Source of the DNA: Arcobacter roscoffensis
GTDB taxonomy: Bacteria; Campylobacterota; Campylobacteria; Campylobacterales; Arcobacteraceae
Direction: 5' to 3'
Assembly: GCF_024267655.1 (NCBI RefSeq)
Contig: NZ_CP100595.1
Location: 1,736,001 to 1,800,000, forward strand
DNA length: 64,000 nt
The notes below the pieces were generated by a model. That model was not told the DNA's origin, ran no database searches, and saw only the letters and a list, made by a program, of their open reading frames with translations. The translations under genes and the position numbers were made by a program. Of the stretch, positions 26,969-36,463 are shown piece by piece (the first letter of the stretch is position 1; every line of letters begins with the position of its first letter).

Positions 26969-28765
26969 TTAGAACTTGTAATTTAAACCAACATAAAATG
27001 CTCTTGGTGAAGTAGCATAACCATTCGCTACTTGATAATATTTATTAAAGATATTATCAACCTTTAAATATGTTTTTAAATCATTTGAAATATCATAGTT
27101 TACAACAGAGTTCCAAACAGTATATCTTCCTGTTTGAATACCACCCTTATCTTTTTTATCATATCTAGTTCCTACATACTGACCATTTAAATTAATATGT
27201 GTTTTTTTAATACCATAATAATCTAATGATAAATTAACTAAATTTTTTGCTCTTCTTGCTAAATCTTTACCTTTTGCATCTTTTGCATCTAAATGAGTAT
27301 AATTAATTCCTAAAAATAAATCTTCTAAAACATCTTTCTTATATGAAGCCTCATATCCTTCAATAGTTGATGTTCCCTTAATATTACTATATCCACTATC
27401 CCAACCAATTAAATCTTTAATTTTAGTCTTAAAATAAGTCACTTCAAAATTCTTATACCCTGCTGTTAAATCAAAAGCCTTTGAACTCTCAGGAACTAAA
27501 TTTTCATTCCCATAAGATGGATGATAAAGCCTAGTTACAGTTGGTACATTATATGCTGTTCCATAGTTTGTACTAGCAAACAAATCATTAGTAAAGAAAT
27601 GTTTCAAACCAATTTTCCCTGTTGTTTTATTTTCAAATTTATCAAAATTATCATATCTTAACGATTGTGTAAATATTGTTTGATTATTATTGAAACTATT
27701 GCTATTTGTTACAAAAAGTGCTTTATTATTGTAGTTTCTGTTAATATCATTTTCTTTTTTAAAATCTTTATAATTAGTCCCTACCATTAAAAAAGACTTT
27801 TCATTAAAGTAAGGAATAGTTGATTCGATACCATACTCAGTTAAACTACCATCATAATCACTTCTTGAACTACTAATATAACTCCAATCATATACTGTTC
27901 TATTTATATGTGCTTTTGTTTTAATATCATTATAAAAATTTTCATAATTAACTGATGATACTTTATAATTATATTCAGAATTATTTACTAAATTATCTGA
28001 AGATGGTGTATCTAAATCAACTTTACTATCAATAATTTTATGGGCAAAGCCAATTGAATTAGAATCATCAATATTGTATTTAGCTTTTAAACCATATTCT
28101 CTTGATTTAAATCCATCTTTTTCATAATTATCAATATCTGTATTATCTTGTGCATGTGCTGTATAACCATCAGTATCAATTGTATTTAAAAAAGTCTCAA
28201 GATAATAATCTTTTGTTCCATATGATAAAACTGTATTTGTTTTCTTTGTTTGGAAACTTCCGAACTCTACATTTATATTTCCGTTAAATCCATCTTCTGG
28301 CTTTTTTGTAATAATATTAATAACACCCGCAGTTGCATCAGCACCCCAAAGACCACTTTGAGCACCTTTTATCACTTCAATTTGTTCAATATTATTAATA
28401 TTTAAATTAGCAAAATCTGCTCCACCAGTAAAATTACTTACATCGTTAAATCTTACCCCATCTATTAATACTAAAACTTTTTCACTATCTATACCTCTTA
28501 CATAAACAGAAGTACTTTTACCTAAACCACCATTTGATATTAAGTTAATACCTGAAAGTGTACTTAAGGCCTCGCTTACGGTAGTAAAATGTCTCTCTTC
28601 AATTTCTTGGCTTGTAATAACTTCAACATTTGAAGTAACGTCTTTGATTGATTGTTCTGATTTTGTAGCACTTGTAACAGTGATAGTATCTAAAGTCTGA
28701 TTTGCAGTTAAGTTTGTTGCTATTAGTAAGCTTGCAACTAAGCTTGTAGTTAATTTTTTATTCAT
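26969..28765 (-). CDS. btuB: TonB-dependent outer-membrane receptor (BtuB-like)
   Basis: A 598-residue receptor, similar in length to E. coli BtuB (614). A signal peptide (about 1-21) is followed by the TonB box region DTITVTSATK, a plug domain with YVRGIDSEKVLVLIDGVR and IEVIKGAQSGLWGADATAGV, and a beta barrel ending in the terminal aromatic YKF. It should bind a corrinoid and move it across the outer membrane with TonB energy. AGGGAAA lies before the ATG. I see no cobalamin riboswitch in the leader; instead a small ORF (28788-28973) ends 22 bases upstream. Confidence 0.88.
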   Translation of the reverse strand: MNKKLTTSLVASLLIATNLTANQTLDTITVTSATKSEQSIKDVTSNVEVITSQEIEERHFTTVSEALSTLSGINLISNGGLGKSTSVYVRGIDSEKVLVLIDGVRFNDVSNFTGGADFANLNINNIEQIEVIKGAQSGLWGADATAGVINIITKKPEDGFNGNINVEFGSFQTKKTNTVLSYGTKDYYLETFLNTIDTDGYTAHAQDNTDIDNYEKDGFKSREYGLKAKYNIDDSNSIGFAHKIIDSKVDLDTPSSDNLVNNSEYNYKVSSVNYENFYNDIKTKAHINRTVYDWSYISSSRSDYDGSLTEYGIESTIPYFNEKSFLMVGTNYKDFKKENDINRNYNNKALFVTNSNSFNNNQTIFTQSLRYDNFDKFENKTTGKIGLKHFFTNDLFASTNYGTAYNVPTVTRLYHPSYGNENLVPESSKAFDLTAGYKNFEVTYFKTKIKDLIGWDSGYSNIKGTSTIEGYEASYKKDVLEDLFLGINYTHLDAKDAKGKDLARRAKNLVNLSLDYYGIKKTHINLNGQYVGTRYDKKDKGGIQTGRYTVWNSVVNYDISNDLKTYLKVDNIFNKYYQVANGYATSPRAFYVGLNYKF

Positions 28766-28787
28766 TATTATTTTCCCTATTTTATTT

Positions 28788-28973
28788 CTATATGTGATTT
28801 GTTAAATTTATTTTGATTGGTTTTAATTGTTTACTTAATAGTAGTTTTGTGATTTTTGGTAAATCTTTACTTAGAATTGAGCTTACAGTACAGCAAACTG
28901 AATGCATTTTTCTATCAACTGTAGCAGCTAAGATACCAAAAAATGTGAAGTATTTTTTCGATTTACTAATCAT
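28788..28973 (-). CDS. Small basic Cys-containing protein or leader peptide of the B12 operon, 61 aa
   Basis: A 61-residue ORF with an excellent ribosome-binding site (AGGAGG five bases before the ATG), ending 22 bases before btuB. It is basic, with a hydrophobic patch (YFTFFGILAATV) and a DRKMHSVCC motif containing adjacent Cys residues at 27-28. I recognise no family. It may be a small accessory protein or a leader ORF whose translation affects the receptor gene. The strong ribosome-binding site makes it more credible than the overlapping plus-strand frame. Confidence 0.6.
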   Translation of the reverse strand: MISKSKKYFTFFGILAATVDRKMHSVCCTVSSILSKDLPKITKLLLSKQLKPIKINLTNHI

Positions 28974-29046
28974 GATATTCCTCCTTTATAAAATTTTGTA
29001 GTTTAAAAGTGCGGAATTATATAGAAATTTTGTTAAAAGATAGGAA

Positions 29047-29757
29047 TTATATGCTTATATTTGTAAAAACTCCATTTGTATCTGTGTAGAATTGGTACCC
29101 TAAGTACATCATATAGAATCCAAAAAGTATTACTAAAATAGAAGCAACTTTTATAAATACATCTCTTAAATTAGATTGTTTAAAAAGTCCAATAAAAAAT
29201 CCAAGAGAAAAAAGTGCAGGTAAAGTACTAAGACCAAAGATAAACATCACAAATGCTCCCCAAAAAGCACTAGCTGTTCCAGCAGCGATTATTGCAAATG
29301 CATATACAAAACCACATGGTAAAAGTCCATTTAACATTCCAAGTAAATAAAAACTTATCATAGAATCAGAACCTAGTAGTTTTTTAAATGTTTTTTGATA
29401 CAAAGTTGATTTTGAACAAGTATGTTCTAATATAGTTAAAAATTTTATTTTCCCAAGTAATGATAGACCAACTAAAACCATCATAATACCTGTAAAAACT
29501 AATAAAATAGAGTTTGTTAGATTATTAAAAGTTACTACACTTCCTACAAAGCCCATAACAGCTCCAATTAAAGTATAAGTTGTAATTCTTCCAAATGAAT
29601 AAAAAAGATGAGCAATAGCTTGAACTTTTTTTGACCATTCACTTCTGATTTTTGTACTTGAATATGCCATTACAATTCCACCACACATTCCAACACAATG
29701 ACCAAATGAACCTAAAACAGCAATTGATACAATTGCTAATATACTAATTGTTTCCAT
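29047..29757 (-). CDS. DsbD_2/TauE-SafE-like membrane protein
   Basis: A six-helix inner-membrane protein of 236 residues from the ATG at 29757, which follows GGAG; an ATG at 29790 without a ribosome-binding site would add 11 residues. GSFGHCVGMCGGI at the amino end and LNGLLPCGFVYAF in the middle are the paired Cys-containing hallmarks of the DsbD transmembrane-like domain found in proteins annotated as sulfite exporter TauE/SafE or cytochrome-biogenesis factors. In this phylum such proteins are often tied to copper delivery or cytochrome oxidase assembly, but nothing nearby confirms that. A hairpin with a U tract lies upstream (29830-29866). Confidence 0.78.
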   Translation of the reverse strand: METISILAIVSIAVLGSFGHCVGMCGGIVMAYSSTKIRSEWSKKVQAIAHLFYSFGRITTYTLIGAVMGFVGSVVTFNNLTNSILLVFTGIMMVLVGLSLLGKIKFLTILEHTCSKSTLYQKTFKKLLGSDSMISFYLLGMLNGLLPCGFVYAFAIIAAGTASAFWGAFVMFIFGLSTLPALFSLGFFIGLFKQSNLRDVFIKVASILVILFGFYMMYLGYQFYTDTNGVFTNISI

Positions 29758-29829
29758 ATAATCTAACTCCAAGGTAGGTATTATATTCATTTAATAATAA
29801 ATTTTTCTTTTAATTGCTAAAATTAGGGC

Positions 29830-29866
29830 AAAAAAAAAGCTTCACAAAGGGAGTTGTGAAGCTTTT
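29830..29866 (-). terminator. Strong minus-strand terminator hairpin: leader attenuator or end of a small RNA
   Basis: A 13-bp perfect stem (AAAAGCTTCACAA / TTGTGAAGCTTTT) with loop AGGGAG; on the minus strand it is followed by nine U residues. No minus-strand gene lies between it and the plus-strand HAD gene at 30140, so it either ends a small RNA that starts in 29870-30100 or interrupts a long leader of the membrane-protein gene 70 bases downstream. Confidence 0.65.
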
Positions 29867-29965
29867 GTATTATTCAAATTTATTTTAATGTTTAATAATA
29901 GGATACTAATTTAAATATGATTAGTAGTAGGAGGATTTAATATAAATACCCTATATGAAAAAATT

Positions 29966-29995
29966 TTAACAAATGAAGTGTTAATTATTTGTTAA
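29966..29995. repeat. Inverted repeat in the 29.8-30.1 kb intergenic region
   Basis: TTAACAAAT and ATTTGTTAA form a perfect 9-bp inverted repeat around a 12-base centre. A second imperfect one (TACTAAT / ATTAGTA) lies near 29904-29927. The region of about 380 bases between the two genes holds no ordinary gene, but contains the attenuator-like hairpin, an unused-looking AGGAGG at 29929-29934 and the TATAAT promoter of the HAD gene near 30100. Function of the repeats is unknown: operator or RNA structure. Confidence 0.4.
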
Positions 29996-30139
29996 ATCAA
30001 GATACTTTTTGTCCTCTTTTCAATAAAATTCCTTATAAATTGTAGAAAAGTAACACTTTTGCTAAATTTTACTATGTAATTTTTAAGAATATAATCATAT
30101 AATACATCAAATTTAAACAATTATTATAGGAATAAATAT

Positions 30140-30763
30140 ATGAGATTAATTATGTTTGATATGGATGGCACGCTAGTTGATAGCTCCAACGCTATCACTA
30201 ATACAATAAATTATGTAAGAGGAAATCTAGGATTAGAGACTTTAGAAAAAAACTTTATTTTAGAAAAAGTAAATGACCCAGATATAAACTCTGCTGAATT
30301 TTTTTATGGAACAAAAGAGTTTACAGATGAACAAGTAGTACTTTTTGAAGAGTATTATAATGAACACTGTTTATTAGATTTAGAAGTTTATGATGGAATT
30401 ACAAAGTTAATAGAAGATTTAAAAGATGATTTTACACTTGCAGTTGCTACAAATGCAAGTTCGGATTTTGCAAGAAAAATGCTTGATCATGTAGGAATAG
30501 AAAAACACTTCTCTAGTATTTTAGGATTTAATAATGTAAAAAACCCAAAACCACACCCTGAAATGGTTCATAAGATTTTAAATGAACACAATATTTTAAA
30601 CAATAATGCTCAACTTATAGGTGACTCACATAAAGACATCATGGCAGCCACAAACGCAGGAGTTGATTCAGTACTTGTAAACTGGGGGTTTTCTAACCAT
30701 GAGAAAGATGCAATTCATACAGTAGCAGAACTAGAACAAAAAATATTTGAAAAATTCAAATAA
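30140..30763 (+). CDS. HAD-superfamily hydrolase (phosphoglycolate phosphatase-like)
   Basis: A 207-residue haloacid-dehalogenase-type phosphatase. Motif I is FDMDGTLVDSS, motif II is AVATNASS, the Lys is in NPKPHPEM, and motif IV is LIGDSHKDIMAA. A helical cap lies between motifs I and II. The layout is that of Gph and related small-molecule phosphatases; the natural substrate is not determined. It has its own promoter and terminator. Confidence 0.88.
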   Translation: MRLIMFDMDGTLVDSSNAITNTINYVRGNLGLETLEKNFILEKVNDPDINSAEFFYGTKEFTDEQVVLFEEYYNEHCLLDLEVYDGITKLIEDLKDDFTLAVATNASSDFARKMLDHVGIEKHFSSILGFNNVKNPKPHPEMVHKILNEHNILNNNAQLIGDSHKDIMAATNAGVDSVLVNWGFSNHEKDAIHTVAELEQKIFEKFK

Positions 30764-30774
30764 TCACTATATTT

Positions 30775-30808
30775 AAAAGGTTTGATTTAGTAAATTTCAA
30801 ACCTTTTT
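30775..30808 (+). terminator. Terminator of the HAD hydrolase gene
   Basis: An 11-bp stem (AAAAGGTTTGA / TCAAACCTTTT) with an 11-base loop followed by T-rich sequence, 11 bases after the stop codon. Confidence 0.8.
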
Positions 30809-30937
30809 AAATTATTTTTTTTAAAACCACACAATTTCCATACTCTTTTTCCTCAAATTAGGATATACTTTTAATTATACATCAATTGTTATAGTAAATT
30901 ATTTTTTATTATAAATAGAACAAATAAAGGCTTTATC

Positions 30938-33139
30938 ATGAATAACTTAACTATTAGATTAAAATTAATCTTGTCTTTTGGCTTAGTTGCAATACTTTTA
31001 ATAATCCTTTCTGGATATAGTATTTTTAGTATAAATAAAACCTCACAAGGTTTTACAGAATATAGAGAAATGGCAAGGGATGCTGTATTAGCAGGAAGAG
31101 TCCAAGCAAATATGCTTATGGTGAGGTTAAATGTAAAAGACTATTTAACACATCCAATACAAAAAGAAATTGATGAATTTGAACATTATTACAAAAAAGC
31201 TAGTGATTATATTGACACAGCTAAAAAAGAGATTCAAAAACCATCAAGGGCTCCTTTGGTAAATCAGCTTTATGAAGATGCAAAACAATACAATATACAT
31301 TTTCATGAAGTAATAGAATTTATGAATCAAAGAAATGACATTGTAAACAATAATCTTGATGTAAATGGTAAAAAGATAGAACAGTTATTAACAGCTGTTA
31401 TGAAAAGTGCAAGGGAAGACGATGATGCTGAAGCCTCACTTGAAACAGCTATTGGTATTAGAAGTTTACTTCTAGCAAGACTATATACAGCTAAATTTTT
31501 AAAATCAAACTCTCAAGAAGATGCAAATAGAGTAAAAAAAGAGTTTAATGAACTTCAAGTTCAATTAACTAAAATTAGAAATAGTCTTCAAAATCCTAAA
31601 AGAAGAGCTCAATTAAAAGAAGCTATATCTTTAATTAATGTTTACCAAGCAGGTGTTACAAAAGTAAAACAGATAATTACAGATAGAAATAAAATCATTG
31701 ATGAGGGATTAAACAAAATAGGTCCTAATATTGCTAAAGTTTCTGAAGATATAAAATTATCTATAAAAAAAGATCAAGACACTATTGGTCCTGAGGTTAA
31801 ACAATTAAATGAAAGTATCAGTAATGTCATAACTATTATTTCAGCAATTATTATTATTTTAGTTATTGCTTTAGGTATTATAATTCCTAGAAATATTTCT
31901 AATCTAATAGATACTTTCCAAGAAGGGCTAGTTAATTTCTTTAGATATTTAAACAAAGAAACAAAAGAAGCTCAATTAATTGGTATAAAATCAAATGATG
32001 AAATAGGTGCTATGTCAAAAGTTGTTGACGAAAATATAATTAAATCAAAAAAATTAATTGAACAAGATACAAAACTAATTAATGATGTAAAAAGAGTTGT
32101 ATCTTTAGTAAAAGATGGAAAATTAAAACAGCAAGTTAATGTAAAAACTGATAATGAAAGTTTAGAAGAGTTAAAAACTATCATCAATGAGATGCTTGAA
32201 GTTATGGCTGAAAATGTAAGTGAGGATTTAAATAAGATTCAAGAAGCTTTAAGTAGTTATCAAAATCTAGATTTCACATATAGAATAGAAAATCAATCTG
32301 GAAAAACAGCAAAAGGTTTAAACTCTTTAGCAGATATTATAAATGAAATGTTAGTTGAAAACAAATCAAATGGTTTAACATTACAAAAAAGTTCAGATAC
32401 TTTAGTTGAAAATGTAGATGTATTAAACAACAACTCAAATGCAGCAGCAGCTTCACTAGAAGAAACAGCAGCAGCGATTGAAGAGATTACTGGAAATGTA
32501 AGAAGTAATACGAACAACATAAGACAAATGGCAAATTTTGCTACGGAAGTTAATAATTCAGCTGTTGAGGGTGAAAAACTAGCTACCTCAACAAATACAG
32601 CAATGGATGAAATAAATGCCCAAGTAGCAGAAATAAATGATGCTATTGGTATTATTGATCAAATTGCCTTCCAAACAAATATTCTTTCATTAAATGCAGC
32701 AGTAGAAGCAGCAACGGCTGGTGAAGCAGGAAAAGGTTTTGCAGTAGTTGCACAAGAAGTTAGAAACTTAGCAAATAGAAGTGCAGAGGCTGCAAATCAA
32801 ATCAAGTCTTTAGTTGAAACAGCAAATGAAAAAGCTAATCAAGGTAAAAAAATAGCTGACTCAATGATAGAAGGATACTCTTCGTTAAATGAAAATATCA
32901 CAAAAACAAGTGAGTTAATCAACAATGTAGAAGCAGCCTCAAAAGAACAATTAACAGGAATTGAGCAAATCAATGATGCTGTAAATTCCCTAGATAAACA
33001 AACTCAAGAAAACGTAACAATTGCAAACCAAACACATACAGTAGCTCAACAAACTGCTTCTATTGCAGTAACAGTTGTAGAAGATGCGGACAAAAAAGAG
33101 TTTTTAAACAAAAATACAGTTCAAGCAAAAGAAGTATAA
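30938..33139 (+). CDS. Methyl-accepting chemotaxis protein with HBM-like helical sensor
   Basis: 733 residues. Membrane segment at about 10-30, a periplasmic all-helical domain of about 250 residues ([17 protein letters not shown] and later a second four-helix bundle) that fits the helical bimodular (HBM) sensors, a second segment at about 285-307, a HAMP-like region and repeated linker, then the signalling domain with the conserved tip [33 protein letters not shown] sensors of known function bind small acids or amines; the ligand here is unknown. No CheR-docking pentapeptide at the end (it ends in VQAKEV). Own terminator follows. Confidence 0.92.
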   Translation: MNNLTIRLKLILSFGLVAILLIILSGYSIFSINKTSQGFTEYREMARDAVLAGRVQANMLMVRLNVKDYLTHPIQKEIDEFEHYYKKASDYIDTAKKEIQKPSRAPLVNQLYEDAKQYNIHFHEVIEFMNQRNDIVNNNLDVNGKKIEQLLTAVMKSAREDDDAEASLETAIGIRSLLLARLYTAKFLKSNSQEDANRVKKEFNELQVQLTKIRNSLQNPKRRAQLKEAISLINVYQAGVTKVKQIITDRNKIIDEGLNKIGPNIAKVSEDIKLSIKKDQDTIGPEVKQLNESISNVITIISAIIIILVIALGIIIPRNISNLIDTFQEGLVNFFRYLNKETKEAQLIGIKSNDEIGAMSKVVDENIIKSKKLIEQDTKLINDVKRVVSLVKDGKLKQQVNVKTDNESLEELKTIINEMLEVMAENVSEDLNKIQEALSSYQNLDFTYRIENQSGKTAKGLNSLADIINEMLVENKSNGLTLQKSSDTLVENVDVLNNNSNAAAASLEETAAAIEEITGNVRSNTNNIRQMANFATEVNNSAVEGEKLATSTNTAMDEINAQVAEINDAIGIIDQIAFQTNILSLNAAVEAATAGEAGKGFAVVAQEVRNLANRSAEAANQIKSLVETANEKANQGKKIADSMIEGYSSLNENITKTSELINNVEAASKEQLTGIEQINDAVNSLDKQTQENVTIANQTHTVAQQTASIAVTVVEDADKKEFLNKNTVQAKEV

Positions 33140-33166
33140 AAAAGAGTAGAAACCCTACTCTTTTTT
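33139..33166. terminator. Bidirectional terminator between the chemoreceptor and the polyferredoxin gene
   Basis: An 11-bp stem (AAAAAGAGTAG / CTACTCTTTTT) with a five-base loop and A/T tracts on both sides. The TAG inside its right arm (33155-33157, minus strand) is in frame with the polyferredoxin gene and looks like that gene's original stop codon. Confidence 0.8.
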
Positions 33167-33229
33167 AGATGCAGCTGCTTTATGATGAGAATGTCCACCT
33201 TTTGAAGCTCCATAAGTTTGAAAAACATA
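33155..33229 (-). other. In-frame His-rich C-terminal extension cut off by TGA
   Basis: Directly after the TGA that ends the polyferredoxin (33230-33232, minus strand), the frame stays open for 24 codons and then reaches TAG within the shared terminator. The encoded tail includes QTYGASKGGHSHHKAAASKKE-type residues, Gly/His/Lys-rich and soluble. It looks like the true end of the protein, separated by a single nonsense codon. Confidence 0.6.
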
Positions 33230-34585
33230 TCACGTATAAAATTTTAAACACATATAAAATATAATCAAAGCACTTGCAAAAGGAAATGCTAAAACTTTTA
33301 ATGATGTTTTAGTATCTATAAGCTTTAATCTTCCAATCATAATAATAAATGCCCAAATATATGCTATATGATTAAATGCCATAAACACCATTACCCATTT
33401 ATCTTTTCTACTAGCAAGAGGTTTTATATACTCTACATCTAAAGCAAAAGCTTGAATAAATCCATTTACAATATTTGAAGCATATGCAAAAAAGAAGAAC
33501 TCACAAATATGTGCTAATCCTCCAATTATAAATAAAGGAGCAAATGCATATCCTAAAGTGTAAAAAGTTTTTTCATATGAAACTTTCATAATTCTTGATG
33601 CAATATACATACCAACTACAGTTATACCAATTGACATAGCTAAAGCATATAATAAAGTAAAAAATGATTCTACATTAATTGTCCCAAAGTTTATAATACC
33701 TTGAAAATAAACAGCTGTTTTATGCCATATGAATTCATCAGCAATTGCAGTTCTACCAAGTGCATGATGCATAGTCATAGCAATAGATAAAATAGCAGTA
33801 ATAACTATAAATGCCCAAACCTCAACTTTATTTATTTTAAATTTTCCAAATAAGTTTGACGATGGTTTTACAAGCTTAAAAGCTACGTTATCACATGCAC
33901 TACTACAATCCATACATAAAGTACAATCTTCCATAGAATTCTTTTTAGAAAAAGTAAATGGCTTTAAGTTATAACTACAAGCTTTTGCACAATCAAAAGT
34001 TTTACATGTTGCACATCCATCCGTGTAAGTTTCAAGTTTTGTAAACCCATTTTTTCCATATGCTTTTGTAAGTGTTCCAATAGGACAAATGTTTTTACAA
34101 TAAGCCATATTATCATATACAAAATACATAATTATCGCAATTACTGTTAAAATAGTAAACATTGCAGCAATAGCAAAAGGTGTTCTAAGTAAATTTGGCC
34201 ACATATAAAATACAAACCACCAGCCAAACACTAAAATAGATAAACCAATAAAAGGATTTGCCATAAACTTTGGCATTTTCTTTTTAAGTCCAAATTTAGT
34301 GATGTATTTACCTATAAATCCATGGGGACAAATACCACAAAAAACCCTACCTAAAGTAGCTAGAGATACAACCATAAAAAATGGCCAAAAAAGATTTAAA
34401 AATACACCTGTGGTAAACTTATTTTCCTCTTTTGTAGGATATAAAAAACCATACAATATGGCATAAACAAAAACAAATAAAACTAATAGTTTTAAAACAA
34501 AAATAAACTTTTGGTTTTTAAATATAAAGCCAAGTATAGGTATAGAGAAGATATCACTTCTCTGCCTTTTAATAATCTCTTTCAT
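33230..34585 (-). CDS. Membrane-bound 4Fe-4S polyferredoxin (NapH/CcoG-like), probably shortened by TGA
   Basis: 451 residues with about ten hydrophobic segments and two cytoplasmic or periplasmic ferredoxin-like regions. Cys groups: CGIC at 83-86, CKNIC at 163-167, and two clusters at C191/194/199/203 and C221/224/227/231. The membrane layout resembles NapH, NosR and CcoG-type electron carriers, so the protein probably moves electrons across or along the inner membrane. It lies nine bases after the TonB receptor gene and is surely co-transcribed, suggesting a redox step, such as metal reduction, linked to uptake. The TGA stop is followed by 24 further in-frame codons with a His-rich tail. 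Confidence 0.82.
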   Translation of the reverse strand: MKEIIKRQRSDIFSIPILGFIFKNQKFIFVLKLLVLFVFVYAILYGFLYPTKEENKFTTGVFLNLFWPFFMVVSLATLGRVFCGICPHGFIGKYITKFGLKKKMPKFMANPFIGLSILVFGWWFVFYMWPNLLRTPFAIAAMFTILTVIAIIMYFVYDNMAYCKNICPIGTLTKAYGKNGFTKLETYTDGCATCKTFDCAKACSYNLKPFTFSKKNSMEDCTLCMDCSSACDNVAFKLVKPSSNLFGKFKINKVEVWAFIVITAILSIAMTMHHALGRTAIADEFIWHKTAVYFQGIINFGTINVESFFTLLYALAMSIGITVVGMYIASRIMKVSYEKTFYTLGYAFAPLFIIGGLAHICEFFFFAYASNIVNGFIQAFALDVEYIKPLASRKDKWVMVFMAFNHIAYIWAFIIMIGRLKLIDTKTSLKVLAFPFASALIIFYMCLKFYT

Positions 34586-34594
34586 ACTATGACC

Positions 34595-36463
34595 TTAAAA
34601 AGTATATACTAAACCAGTATAATAAAATCTCTCACCTGGATCATTTGGTGTACCTCTTAATGTCATGTTATATGGCATTTGCTTATCTTGAATATTATCT
34701 ACACCTATATAAAAAGTTGTATTCTTACTATATCTATAATCAAGCTTTAAATCAGCAGAAGTGTAATCACTATTTTCATTTACTCTATTTTCATTTGCTC
34801 CATAGTAGTTATTAAATCTTTGTACATTTAAATAAGCTGTATATTTATCATACTCATAAGATACATTCATTTTATATGTTACTTTAGCACTTCCTGTTAA
34901 TCTCTCTCCTGTTGATTCATCTTTAGTATTTAGATGTTCAACTGAAGTATTTACTGAAAAGCCATTGTTAAACTTATATGCAAGTGATAACTCCGTACCA
35001 TCAATCTTTGCTTTATCAATATTTTTATATGTATAGTATGAAGTAGTACCAGCTACACTACTTATATAGGAATTTATAAGATTATCTAGCTTTGTTCTAT
35101 GATGAACAACTTCAAAATCAAAATTGTTTTTATTATAGGCAAATGCAAATTCATAAGTTTTTGACTCTTCTGGCTTTAAGTCGGGATTACCTGAAATGTC
35201 TGAGATTCTTCCTGGTCTTCCTCTTGTAAAGTGGCTATACATATTTGTAAAACTTGGAGCTTTAAATGCTTCTCCATAACTTGTTCTTAATGTTACATCT
35301 GAAAACTTATACATTAAAGAAGCTTTAGGATTAATTGTACTTCCAAAATCACTAAAGTTATCATATCTAATTCCTAGATTACTAGTTAGTGAATCTGTAA
35401 TATTATATTCATTTTGTAATAAAGCAAATACATTATCTCTTGTAGCACTTTGTGTGTACATAGATACTTCAATATCATCATGCTTATATCCAAGTCCTGC
35501 AATATTTACCATATTATCATTTGTAAAATGTCTAAAGTAATTATTAAATTCTAATTGCTTATAATCTGTAGTTTCTTTACCTGAACCTCTATCTACTTTT
35601 GTGTCACTATATCCATAAGAAATACTTGAATCTATTATATAATCATCATTTATATAATTTAAATTTGAACTTACTTGATATCTGTTCTCTTTTTCATAAG
35701 TTTTATATGTTGTAGTTCTAATACCATCATCATCTTGTCTTGAGTATTCAAGCTTATTATTTAATATAGTATTATCATTAATATCAATAGTATGTCCATA
35801 GTTGATAAACTGTCTTGACTCATTTCTTAAATCAGTATCACTTTGTGATTTATCTAGTCTATAACTATCTTTCTCTCTTAACTCTATAGAATAATTATGT
35901 GAAATACTATCATAAGTTTTAGTACCACTTATTTTTGTGATTAAAGTATCTCTTTCATGATTTTGTGCAGTTCCTGCTAAAATTGAAAGTTTCGTATAGT
36001 CTTTTAATGGTTTTTTCTTAGTAATTATATTAACAACCCCAGCGATTGCATCTGCACCATATAAAGTAGACATAGGACCTCTTACAATTTCAACTCTTTG
36101 CACATCTTCAAGTTGAACAGAAGATAAATCAAAAGAACCGTACTTACCAGTTCTTCTTAAACCATCTACTAAAATAAGAGTATGGTCTTCACTAAAGCCT
36201 CTTATTTTAAGCCATGAAGTACTTCCTCCATCATTTACTGTTAAACCAACAGCTTGTCCTAATAGTTGTGGTAAACTTCTTGAATTACTTTTCTCTATAG
36301 TTTTTTTATCTATTACTTGAATTGATGCTTGTACATCATCTACCTTTTTTTGGCTACCAAGTGATGTAGTAGAAACTACAATACTATCTAATGTAATATC
36401 TTGTGCATTTGCATTAACTGTAAGAATTAAGCTTACTGCAAAAAGTGAGTGTTTGATTTTCAT
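34595..36463 (-). CDS. TonB-dependent outer-membrane receptor of unknown ligand
   Basis: A 622-residue receptor with a signal peptide (about 1-20), TonB-box region DITLDSIVVST, plug domain with WLKIRGFSEDHTLILVDG and VEIVRGPMSTLYGADAIAGV, and a barrel ending in the aromatic LVYTF. It resembles colicin I/CirA- and BtuB-type receptors in general, but the ligand cannot be told. The next gene is the membrane polyferredoxin, nine bases later, an arrangement suggesting uptake linked to reduction. The ribosome-binding site GGGGAT lies inside a perfect inverted repeat that touches the ATG (36464-36495). Confidence 0.88.
   Translation of the reverse strand: MKIKHSLFAVSLILTVNANAQDITLDSIVVSTTSLGSQKKVDDVQASIQVIDKKTIEKSNSRSLPQLLGQAVGLTVNDGGSTSWLKIRGFSEDHTLILVDGLRRTGKYGSFDLSSVQLEDVQRVEIVRGPMSTLYGADAIAGVVNIITKKKPLKDYTKLSILAGTAQNHERDTLITKISGTKTYDSISHNYSIELREKDSYRLDKSQSDTDLRNESRQFINYGHTIDINDNTILNNKLEYSRQDDDGIRTTTYKTYEKENRYQVSSNLNYINDDYIIDSSISYGYSDTKVDRGSGKETTDYKQLEFNNYFRHFTNDNMVNIAGLGYKHDDIEVSMYTQSATRDNVFALLQNEYNITDSLTSNLGIRYDNFSDFGSTINPKASLMYKFSDVTLRTSYGEAFKAPSFTNMYSHFTRGRPGRISDISGNPDLKPEESKTYEFAFAYNKNNFDFEVVHHRTKLDNLINSYISSVAGTTSYYTYKNIDKAKIDGTELSLAYKFNNGFSVNTSVEHLNTKDESTGERLTGSAKVTYKMNVSYEYDKYTAYLNVQRFNNYYGANENRVNENSDYTSADLKLDYRYSKNTTFYIGVDNIQDKQMPYNMTLRGTPNDPGERFYYTGLVYTF

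Noticed and set aside
28813..29001. Plus-strand ORF of 62 codons opposite the small Cys-rich ORF
   Set aside because: It has no good ribosome-binding site, while the minus-strand ORF has AGGAGG at the ideal distance.
28766..29046. Possible cobalamin riboswitch before the B12-type operon
   Set aside because: The leader is too short and I see no B12-box-like element or helix set by eye; a covariance-model search would be decisive.
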